From NCBI RefSeq assembly GCF_023703415.1, contig NZ_JAGMTU010000003.1, positions 496,001-560,000 on the forward strand: DNA of 64,000 bases. The letters run 5' to 3'. Both the position numbers and the translations under genes were made by a program. Under the pieces are notes generated by a model that worked only from the letters and a program-made list of their open reading frames with translations, had not been told where the DNA came from and ran no database searches. Source of the stretch: Microbacterium sp. USTB-Y (lineage in GTDB: Bacteria > Actinomycetota > Actinomycetes > Actinomycetales > Microbacteriaceae). Below are positions 15,271-21,986 of the stretch, in pieces. How positions within the stretch are numbered: position 1 is the first letter of the stretch; each line of letters opens with the position of its first letter.

Positions 15271-15388
15271 GGTCGGGATGGCGGCGGACGGCAAGGGTTC
15301 CGCGGTAGTTGGCGACGGTTACGGGGCCAGAATTCCACGAGACGTGGCGTAATCCTACGATGCTCGGTCGATAGCCGCAGCCGGGCGT

Positions 15389-15892
15389 TTACCGACTCTG
15401 GATCCTGGTCCAGGCCTCAAGGTCCTCGCGGAGGATCTCACCGAGTGTCTCGAGCGCAGCGTTTGCTTCAGCACGCTCGGTCGCCCGCCTGTACCAAGGA
15501 CGTGCTTTTCGCGCGGCGAACCCCCTCCGAAGGTCGTTGATCTGTGCAAGCACAGCAGAGCGCTGGATCCATAGCTCTCGGTGGTGGAAGTGATCGTTCC
15601 AAGCAAGCAGGACTGCAACGGTGGCGGATGTCAGCGTAGTCGCGACCGCAACTCCTCCACTCCACCAATCGGTGGCGAGCACAGCGCTGATCGAGCCAAG
15701 GACGGCAACTACCCCAGTCAGCAGCGAGGCGGTAATCGTCACGCCGGAAGCCCGGCGTTTCACGGTGCGACGCGCACGCTTGAAGTGTTGCTCGTAGCCG
15801 TCGAGGTAGTGCTCCACGATCTGAGACGGACTTAGCCCAGGTGATGGGGGTGGCACGGAGTCGATACCGCTTGGAGCCGAGTCCTTCGCCAT
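15389..15892 (-). CDS. SLATT/DUF4231-like two-TM membrane protein
   Basis: From the ATG at 15892 this 167-residue protein has two membrane helices (about 49-72 and 76-98), followed by a helical tail with HHRELWIQRSAVLAQINDLRR and, near the end, ALETLGEILREDLEAWTRIQ. That is the layout of SLATT domains (two TM helices plus a conserved cytosolic region; DUF4231 type), which are predicted pore-forming effectors in nucleotide-signalling and defence systems. It is the third gene of a SIR2-HerA operon, 35 bases after the HerA stop. The family assignment rests on layout and a few residues. An in-frame upstream start at 16003 would overlap HerA and was not chosen. Confidence 0.7.
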   Translation of the reverse strand: MAKDSAPSGIDSVPPPSPGLSPSQIVEHYLDGYEQHFKRARRTVKRRASGVTITASLLTGVVAVLGSISAVLATDWWSGGVAVATTLTSATVAVLLAWNDHFHHRELWIQRSAVLAQINDLRRGFAARKARPWYRRATERAEANAALETLGEILREDLEAWTRIQSR

Positions 15893-15927
15893 TGCGTACC
15901 TAATTTCTTCCTCTCGCTCTGTCGCTG

Positions 15928-17661
15928 TTATCGACGCGACTGCGTTCGCATCGCCTCGACCGCCGCGACGAGTGCGTCTTCCTCGACTGGTGCGCTGTTC
16001 CATTCAGTCCAGAAGTTCCTAGTGGCGCTAGTGGGCTTAATCCTTGGCGCATCGAGTCGGATGCGCGTCGGAAGGATGATCGCGTCACCGAGCAAGAGCG
16101 CCTCACCAACGTCCAGAAGCGGCAACGCTGCGGTGAGCCCATCCATGCTGTCAGGCATGAGTCGTTTCACGACAGCTTGGTCCTGATCGTTGGTGAGACG
16201 GAGAGCGATGAAGTTGTTGCATTGGGAGAGCACGGTGCGGCTCACATCCGACGGACGCTGGCTAACGACGAGCAACGAAATCCCGTACTTCCGGCCTTCC
16301 TTGGCGATTCGCTCGAAGGAGTCGAGGGCTCGGAGGTCGGCGGCCCCTGCGTTTCCGGCTGGCAAGTATAGGTGAGCCTCGTCACAGACGAGGGTTACCG
16401 GCGTCCGCTTGTCTTCGGTGGTCCAGAAGTGGATTTCGTAAAGTACACGCGCCATCACCCCAACGACGATCGGTAAGACATCGCTCGGCACCTCACTGAA
16501 GTCGATCACCTTTATCCCGGGAGCCGTACCGAGAATGCGCTTGGCAAAGTCGTGAAGCCAGTCATAGCCGAGATGGTCAGCCGGTGGGTTGAACATGAAG
16601 CCGTACCGACGGTCGCTGATCCTTGCGTCCATCCGGCTCACGAGTCGAGTCAGTCGTCCAAAGAATGGCCCTTGTTTCTCGCGTCCGCCAGCGCCCGGCA
16701 CCATCTCAGTGTCGTCTCCCGATAGGCGTCCAACGAGTCCAGCGAGGTCGTACGGCACCGGGCTGTCGACGGTGAATCTCTCGGCGAGCTCGCTCTTCCC
16801 ATCCGCCACAAGCCGATCGTGCTTGAGCGTCCGTACATGATGGGTCAACCGAGCAGCCTGGTTGGGCGCGTTCTCCTCAGAGCGATCAAGCAGAAGGGCC
16901 TGCATTTCTTCTTGGTTGAGTAGCCACCACGGCAAGTACAGGGCGCAATCATCGTCGGAGGGTTGCCCCGGACCCGCGATGTGAAAAGCCCGCGCAATGG
17001 GGGCGTCGCCTTCGGTCAGGGGCGTGTACTCGCCGTGCATGTCGAACACGACAAGGTTGGGGTGGGCGAGCGCCTTGGCTCTCTCGAGGATAAGCGCGAC
17101 CGCCCAGCTCTTGCCCGAGCCGGTACTTCCCAACAGAGCTGCGTGCCGCTGGAAGAGGCGATCACCATCGGCCACGGCCTCTGCTGTGGGATCGGCGACA
17201 AACGCGCCCAGGCGGAGCCGCTTCTCCGGTTCGAGCTGACTTGCCAGCAACCCCATGAGCCGTTGAAGATTGATGCCATCTATCACCCAGCACAGCGACT
17301 CGACGAGTGGATAACTGTCAGCACCACGCTTGAATGTGTTCTTCCTGATGCCATCGACCGCGCGATACGTGCCGAGCAGGACGACGCGCAGGAGGTCCCG
17401 CTGACGGATCTCCACGGGGACGTCGCCATCGGGACCGATCTCATCTAACAGGGCTTCTTCCTGAAGATCTCGGGTAACTCGATCGAGCATGCCGACGAGG
17501 AACTCGGACGGGTTGGATCCCTGGAAGGCAATGAGGCTACCGACACCGATACGGGTCAATCGCTCGTGGTCAAGCGCCTCTGCCCAAACGCTCGCCGTGT
17601 CCACTCTGAAAACACGTCCGAGGGCTGCTTCGCGAGGGAAGTCGAGAGAGGGGTCGGTCAT
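15928..17661 (-). CDS. HerA-type ATPase/DNA translocase of a SIR2-HerA defence system
   Basis: This 577-residue protein has an N-terminal HAS-barrel-like domain (about 11-100: GRVFRVDTASVWAEAL), then a HerA/FtsK-type RecA core with Walker A GSTGSGKS (178-185), VVFDMHGEY, Walker B LVCDEAH (424-430), and FERIAKEGRKYGISLLVVSQRPSDV, typical of HerA. HerA forms hexameric rings. With a SIR2 protein it forms a large anti-phage complex (known SIR2-HerA system) that depletes NAD+ or degrades DNA. ATG 17661 overlaps the SIR2 stop by four bases. An upstream in-frame start at 17700 lies within SIR2 and was rejected. Confidence 0.9.
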   Translation of the reverse strand: MTDPSLDFPREAALGRVFRVDTASVWAEALDHERLTRIGVGSLIAFQGSNPSEFLVGMLDRVTRDLQEEALLDEIGPDGDVPVEIRQRDLLRVVLLGTYRAVDGIRKNTFKRGADSYPLVESLCWVIDGINLQRLMGLLASQLEPEKRLRLGAFVADPTAEAVADGDRLFQRHAALLGSTGSGKSWAVALILERAKALAHPNLVVFDMHGEYTPLTEGDAPIARAFHIAGPGQPSDDDCALYLPWWLLNQEEMQALLLDRSEENAPNQAARLTHHVRTLKHDRLVADGKSELAERFTVDSPVPYDLAGLVGRLSGDDTEMVPGAGGREKQGPFFGRLTRLVSRMDARISDRRYGFMFNPPADHLGYDWLHDFAKRILGTAPGIKVIDFSEVPSDVLPIVVGVMARVLYEIHFWTTEDKRTPVTLVCDEAHLYLPAGNAGAADLRALDSFERIAKEGRKYGISLLVVSQRPSDVSRTVLSQCNNFIALRLTNDQDQAVVKRLMPDSMDGLTAALPLLDVGEALLLGDAIILPTRIRLDAPRIKPTSATRNFWTEWNSAPVEEDALVAAVEAMRTQSRR

Positions 17662-18713
17662 ATGCTTAGCACTTCCTTTACCAGGTGTTCCAGATCCCAT
17701 AGAGGCAGGTCAAGTTCTAGATCATCGCCACCTTGAAGAACCCGGCATCCTGCCCCATCCTCGGTTGCTTCTATGCCCAGCGCGCTCGAGTTCGAACTGA
17801 GGTAACTGAGAGCATTCGAGGTAAGGGACCGGCTGACAACGACGGCGGGCAACTGAGCAAACCTCGAACGCAAATGGGTCTGGAGATGCGAGTCGTTGAA
17901 CCCATAACCCACAGTGAGCAGGGAGGCCGCTCCATCGATAGCCAGGTTTGCGCGATTGCGCTGCTGATCGAAGGGGACCTCATAGCCGAGTCTGTATTTG
18001 TTACCACCCGGCGCAATGATCTGCCGTGAACCCGGGATGGCCAGATCGCTCCGATAGTACTGTCCGTCGTGAGCAAACCAGTCGAGGCTACCGTGCGGCT
18101 TGGCCAATCGAATATGCGGACGCGGGCGCACGGTGACGCTGCGTGCCCCCCGCCCAGCGGGAGCGGCGCGAGCCTCGTAGAGCTCTTCGCGACTGAGCGC
18201 CGCATCCATCCGGCCTATGGTGTGCCCGTAGTACATGGAGTCCACCCGCACGCCAGCGCGAGCGGCATGTACCTCAATCAGGCGATCATAGTTGGTAGTG
18301 ATCACGTCGGCATGCGTCGCCGAGCGCAGGATGTGTTCAAACAGGCGTCCGAATGCAGAGACCTGGTCAGCTTGAAGGATCTCCGCGATCGCCGCTCCTT
18401 CAGAGTGCCGAACTTGATCTGTGATGGCCATCGTGAGCACGTCGGCAAGCGACTCCGGCAAGGGCTGCTCACCGAGCGCCGACTCAAGCCCTTCACCGGC
18501 AGCTAAGCTCGTTGCGATTCGTTCCCACTCCCGCAGCGCAGAGACGTCGTCTTCAGAGATGCGTTCGGGCACAGCAATGTTCAGGTGCTCAGCTAACGCG
18601 CCCATACTGGGAAGTCCGTATGCACAAGAGGCGCCAGAGCCGACGATGATCACCACGCCTCGTTGGAACAGTCCCTGTATATACGTGTAGACGCTGTCTT
18701 GCGTTATCCCCAC
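17658..18713 (-). CDS. SIR2-family NADase effector of a SIR2-HerA defence system
   Basis: This 351-residue protein has the SIR2 motifs in order: VIIVGSGASCAYGLPSM (NAD-binding GSGAS at 25-29), VITTNYDRLIE (TTNYD at 139-143), AKPHGSLDW (catalytic His207) and GYGFNDSHL (269-277). No zinc-binding Cys set is seen, as expected for defence SIR2 proteins that hydrolyse NAD+ rather than deacylate. It starts at GTG 18713 behind GAGGGGG and is translationally coupled to HerA (ATGA). Activity would be triggered by phage infection. It is first in the SIR2-HerA-SLATT operon. Confidence 0.9.
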   Translation of the reverse strand: MGITQDSVYTYIQGLFQRGVVIIVGSGASCAYGLPSMGALAEHLNIAVPERISEDDVSALREWERIATSLAAGEGLESALGEQPLPESLADVLTMAITDQVRHSEGAAIAEILQADQVSAFGRLFEHILRSATHADVITTNYDRLIEVHAARAGVRVDSMYYGHTIGRMDAALSREELYEARAAPAGRGARSVTVRPRPHIRLAKPHGSLDWFAHDGQYYRSDLAIPGSRQIIAPGGNKYRLGYEVPFDQQRNRANLAIDGAASLLTVGYGFNDSHLQTHLRSRFAQLPAVVVSRSLTSNALSYLSSNSSALGIEATEDGAGCRVLQGGDDLELDLPLWDLEHLVKEVLSI

Positions 18714-18928
18714 GTTCCCCCTCGCGGTACCGAACTTCTGCCACTCATCATGGCATCATCTCCCGGTTGGCTGTCGACCGGTCAAGTATGTCCGGGGAGC
18801 GTTTCCGATCGACGTTGGGCCGCCCGGCCCCTCATCCTCGGCATATAGGACAGAAGCGCCTGTACCCCTTGGAGGGGCAGGCAAACTCTGCAGCGCCACC
18901 TCGCACCCACTGCGCGGGGAAGCCACTC

Positions 18929-19402
18929 TCATCTGGGCCAGTGCCACCACCGTCGACGGCGATGAATAGTGATGGCCGCCTGATCGGGAAGATCAAGCAG
19001 CTCCTCAACACGGATCCCCCCGAGATCGCCATAGATGACATGCACGAACCGAGCCCGTCGGAACTGCTGACGCCAGGTCGCGGCCGAGTCGAACTCTCTG
19101 AGGTCGGTCGTCAACCACGGAGTCTCGTCCGCATCCATCAGACACAGCTCATCGCCGATGAGCGTGACGGTCCAACCGGCCGGGATCTCCAACGCGTCGC
19201 GGGTCGGGTCATGCTCCGGGAACCCGGCCAGGCGCATAACCCTCGGTTGGGGGTCCTCCCATCCATGTCCGCGGTTCACTGTCGCGCTGATGTTGAAGAA
19301 CGCCACTCCTGGCAGGCCAGTAGGAGACGCGAACAGCCACACCATGACGTCCTGGCCGCCGTCGTGCATGCGCGTCAGTCCATACCGTGGCGCTATCTTC
19401 AT
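18929..19402 (-). CDS. Hypothetical protein of the element (158 aa)
   Basis: The frame gives a soluble protein of mixed composition: MKIAPRYGLTRMHDGGQDVM, then VWLFASPTGLPGVAFFNISA, an acidic middle with GWTVTLIGDELCLMDADETP, and FVHVIYGDLGGIRVEELLDL near the end. No family, TM helix or catalytic motif was recognised. Starts at GTG 19405, ATG 19402 or ATG 19369 are possible; none has a good ribosome-binding site. It would lie upstream of the SIR2 operon on the same strand, separated by about 215 bases containing the hairpin CCCCT-tgg-AGGGG near 18870. The frame has coherent codon bias, so I think it is real. Confidence 0.5.
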   Translation of the reverse strand: MKIAPRYGLTRMHDGGQDVMVWLFASPTGLPGVAFFNISATVNRGHGWEDPQPRVMRLAGFPEHDPTRDALEIPAGWTVTLIGDELCLMDADETPWLTTDLREFDSAATWRQQFRRARFVHVIYGDLGGIRVEELLDLPDQAAITIHRRRRWWHWPR

Positions 19403-19414
19403 CACGCTGAGAAG

Positions 19415-19699
19415 GTGACCCGTCGGAACGAAGCGACTGAACTGGAGTGGAGCCGCTACTCCCAGCGCTTCGCGACCACACTTCGCTCCGTCCGTGAGCG
19501 CGCCGGCCTCCGCCAGGAAGAGGTCGCCTACCGCTCCGGGCTGACGCGCTACACCTACCAGAAGTACGAGAAGGGTGAGTCAAGGCCCGGCAATCCGGCG
19601 AACCCCACGCTTCGTACATTGATCGCGATGGCTCAAGTACTTGCCGTCTCCGTGGATGACTTGATCCTCGGTGAACCGCCAGACCTTCGGGCACGCTAG
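19415..19699 (+). CDS. XRE-family HTH regulator (94 aa)
   Basis: From GTG 19415 the protein is essentially one Cro/C1-type HTH: FATTLRSVRERAGLRQEEVAYRSGL (helices 1-3), TRYTYQKYEKGESRP (recognition/turn) and TLRTLIAMAQVLAVSVDDLI. Such single-domain XRE proteins regulate defence or mobile-element operons. It is divergent from the 158-aa gene with only about 12 bases between the proposed starts, so at least one start is probably internal or leaderless. It precedes the 586-aa gene on the same strand. The longer upstream frame is a shadow. Confidence 0.8.
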   Translation: MTRRNEATELEWSRYSQRFATTLRSVRERAGLRQEEVAYRSGLTRYTYQKYEKGESRPGNPANPTLRTLIAMAQVLAVSVDDLILGEPPDLRAR

Positions 19700-19710
19700 A
19701 AGAGCGCAGA

Positions 19711-19923
19711 GTGGTGAGCATCGGTGCCGCTAGTCTCACCGCGGCGAGCACAACATGGCCCCTGAAAGTGACTCCGTCCCGAATCGCAACCAGCACCAGA
19801 TCCTTGAAGCGCTACCCGAACCTCTCGACACGAGGGGCGATGATGTACGGTTCGATCGTGGTACCGCTCATTGACGACGACATTGCCGGTTCTGGCAGAC
19901 CCGTCCGCAAGGCACGCAGATGA
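19711..19923 (+). CDS. Possible small protein (70 aa) overlapping the 586-aa gene
   Basis: A frame from GTG 19711 to the TGA at 19923 overlaps the start of the 586-aa gene by four bases (ATGA), as translationally coupled genes do. The product is basic, with GSIVVPLIDDDIAGSG and the tail RPVRKARR. A competing frame (ATG 19755 to TGA 19874) gives an acidic 39-residue peptide in frame with the 586-aa gene. One of these may be real, or the region may carry a frameshift or nonsense change in a longer N-terminus. Low confidence. Confidence 0.25.
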   Translation: MVSIGAASLTAASTTWPLKVTPSRIATSTRSLKRYPNLSTRGAMMYGSIVVPLIDDDIAGSGRPVRKARR

Positions 19924-21680
19924 CGAGTACGCCGAAGACGCCGTTGAGTCGCGACTGGGGCACGCGAGAGAAGTACCGTCAACCTCGCCGGAAATCAGCC
20001 AAGCCTCGCGCGGATAGTGACATCACTGTATCCGACGACATCGAAGCGGCATACGACCTTGTCCCGTCGCTGGGAGAAGGAAGGCGTTGGTACGACCCGC
20101 CGTACAGGACGCTTATGTGGCTCTCGTCAGGGTGGCGGCGCAGGATTCAGCCGGCCAGGCTGCTGAGCGCGTGGAACAGGGGGATCAACTACCTAATCCC
20201 TTTCAATGAGCACGATCGGAACTTCACCTGGCCACTCGATAACTGGATGCACAGCGTGCGCGTTCCGAACAACGATCACGTGAACGTGGCTGGAATCTGG
20301 GCCGTCGAACTTTTCCCGCCGGCCGACCTGCCCGCCCTTCGGCGATCAATTGCGCGAAACGGCTGGGACAGGCAACGACCGCTGGGAGGTGCAGATGCGG
20401 GCAACCGAGAAACACTCGCACGCGCCCGATCGGGCACTGGCACGACTTGGTGGCGAATGGCTTCTCTAGTCCGAAAGGGATCCACATGGTTTGCTCTCGA
20501 CGGCATTCGGACCGATCTCCCGTCCGCGTTTGAGACCGTACAGCTTCGGGCAATCCAGGTGGGCGATGGTCTGACGGCGGTGATCGCTGAGTTCCATCTC
20601 AGCGACACCGCTTCCAATTCAGTAGATGTGGCATGGCACACCAAGCACGAACCATTCATGCGATTTCCGCGCGGGCGCAGGCCGATATCTTACGATCGCC
20701 ACTGGGGAACGTTTTGGAAGGTGCAGTCTGCGAGAGTAGCTCTGCACGAGGAAGCTCGTACATGGTTGATGGACCGCCTCCCAGGATTCTTCCGGCGCCA
20801 CAGAGAACCTCACCCGCTGCTCGACCTGCTCTTGTTGGACAAGTTCGATCCGACGAGAGCGGAACCCGCGAACATCTCTCGAGACACGTCCCTTCGTCGC
20901 AGAGACGCAATGCGAGCCCTCGGACTCGATCTCTTCTATCCGGATCAGTTGTTGGCTGATGATCTCCCAAAGCTCATACTCGGCTTACCGCCACGCGCCG
21001 GTTCCTACCCGGCGATGGGCGAGGCATCGACATGGAGCCTCTGGGGCAAGCGAGACGCTGTAATGAAAGCACTCGGCGATGACGCCCTTGCCGGGTACGG
21101 TGGCGACCCAAATCGTGCGATCGCCCATCGACTCGTGGATAGGATGTACAACCTGTTTGTGATGTTGGCAGTCTCCGATCTCCTCTCGGTCAGCGCTCGT
21201 GAGCAAGCCCGTATTCGAGACGAGGCGGCGAATAAGCATGGCAAGTTCAAGCCCAAAGCGCTCCGCAGCCTTCGGCGAAGTCTGCTTACTTTGAGTCTCG
21301 ACCTCACGACTTTGCGGCGTGATGTCAGGGCTTTCTGGGAGCGAGATTGGTCTTGGGACGGCGACCCCAAGTTCTTCTTCACTCCAGTCGGCGGATCTCG
21401 ACGAAGGAACCGAAAGGCCGGCAGCGACGAAGAGACGCGAACAGAGTTCAATGCTTCGGTCCGTGCACGTCAGGAAAGGGACTTTGCGAGACTGGTTGAC
21501 TCCGACCGGGATCTTCGAGACATCCTGTCCACCGTTGCTTCTCTGGGAGCTTCCGTTGACAGCTTCAGACTCGGTCGCAGTGCCTTGTGGGTCGCCGTCG
21601 CATCACTTGCCGTCGCCATTGGCACCATGCTCGTCGCTGAGGTTGGACCAACCAGCCTCCTCGGGTGGCTTTTGCCTTGA
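19920..21680 (+). CDS. Unrecognised 586-residue protein with C-terminal membrane anchor
   Basis: This large protein starts MTSTPKTPLSRDWGTREKYR (basic, Pro-rich), then a long soluble part rich in Trp and Arg (for example WYDPPYRTLMWLSSGWRRRI and DRHWGTFWKVQSARVALHEE), a helical region (SLRRSLLTLSLDLTTLRRDV), and near residue 553 RSALWVAVASLAVAIGTMLV, a single TM helix about ten residues before the end. I recognise no nucleotide-binding, nuclease or transposase motif. Tail anchoring, element location and an XRE gene just upstream suggest a membrane-associated defence or exclusion protein, but that is inference. A 7-bp inverted repeat follows the stop. Confidence 0.8.
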   Translation: MTSTPKTPLSRDWGTREKYRQPRRKSAKPRADSDITVSDDIEAAYDLVPSLGEGRRWYDPPYRTLMWLSSGWRRRIQPARLLSAWNRGINYLIPFNEHDRNFTWPLDNWMHSVRVPNNDHVNVAGIWAVELFPPADLPALRRSIARNGWDRQRPLGGADAGNRETLARARSGTGTTWWRMASLVRKGSTWFALDGIRTDLPSAFETVQLRAIQVGDGLTAVIAEFHLSDTASNSVDVAWHTKHEPFMRFPRGRRPISYDRHWGTFWKVQSARVALHEEARTWLMDRLPGFFRRHREPHPLLDLLLLDKFDPTRAEPANISRDTSLRRRDAMRALGLDLFYPDQLLADDLPKLILGLPPRAGSYPAMGEASTWSLWGKRDAVMKALGDDALAGYGGDPNRAIAHRLVDRMYNLFVMLAVSDLLSVSAREQARIRDEAANKHGKFKPKALRSLRRSLLTLSLDLTTLRRDVRAFWERDWSWDGDPKFFFTPVGGSRRRNRKAGSDEETRTEFNASVRARQERDFARLVDSDRDLRDILSTVASLGASVDSFRLGRSALWVAVASLAVAIGTMLVAEVGPTSLLGWLLP

Positions 21681-21986
21681 CGTCGGAAGTTACGACGTCG
21701 CATCAGATATACGGGTCAAGTACGAAGCTCCCCCGTAACGCGACGACTGCCGGCGTACTGACGACGCGACTACGAGGAGTCCAGACGGGGCTTCATTCGT
21801 TTTCATAGTTGTCAGTACTGCCAAGTGACTGCCAACTAGCGGTGGATTTTGCCAAGTTTAGTTGGAACCTACATCGCGGCTGACCTCACGAGGGCGATGC
21901 CCGAATCACGGCCGCCTCGGCAGGTGCACTGCCCCTGCCGGGGTGGCCGTCCGGTCGATCAGAGGTGGGTCCGGCGAAGCCCGGAT
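21681..21986. other. Right end of the element and dnaB downstream region
   Basis: The 306 bases contain an A/T-rich stretch with three direct TGCCAA repeats (21819, 21830, 21850) and the inverted pair CCAACTA (21832-21838) / TAGTTGG (21859-21865). Then comes the right terminal repeat ending at 21873, followed by about 113 bases of native GC-rich sequence with CCCCTGCCGGGG, a possible dnaB terminator. No gene is seen. Confidence 0.65.
21863..21873. repeat. Right terminal inverted repeat of the element
   Basis: TGGAACCTACA is the exact reverse complement of the left end at 15260-15270. Further inward, TGCCAA motifs at 21850, 21830 and 21819 (reading TTGGCA from the end) parallel the TGGC and TTGGC motifs of the left end. 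Confidence 0.7.

Larger units (their letters stand above)
14941..15388. other. Intergenic region: hairpins and left edge of the foreign element
   Basis: The 448 bp after dps hold a strong hairpin (15053-15088), a second inverted repeat GTTCCACGGC (15092-15101) / GCCGTGGAAC (15139-15148) with a 37-nt loop, the copy of the dnaB 3' end (15246-15259), and the left terminal repeat of the element (15260-15270). From about 15260 the sequence loses the native GC bias. A short frame ending at 15043 has no start signal and was not called. Confidence 0.6.
15260..21873. mobile_element. Putative 6.6-kb transposon-like defence element without recognised transposase
   Basis: The element is bounded by 11-bp terminal inverted repeats with TGT...ACA ends, as in Tn7/Mu-type DDE elements, and by internal motifs shared between both ends. 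Its flanks TCGCCG (15254-15259) and TCGCGG (21874-21879) agree at 5 of 6 positions, which could be a decayed target duplication. Base composition is visibly more A/T-rich than the surroundings. Cargo: SIR2, HerA and SLATT genes, an unknown 158-aa gene, an XRE regulator and a 586-aa tail-anchored protein. No integrase or transposase was recognised, so it would have to be moved in trans or be immobile. Confidence 0.55.

Noticed and set aside
19209..19796. A 195-codon minus-strand frame over the XRE gene
   Set aside because: Ser/Arg/Gly-rich, antisense to the well-conserved HTH motif, and overlaps the better 158-aa frame.
15246..21873. A prophage or integrative conjugative element
   Set aside because: No integrase, excisionase, capsid, terminase, relaxase or type IV secretion gene was recognised; the HerA-like ATPase pairs with SIR2, not with transfer genes.
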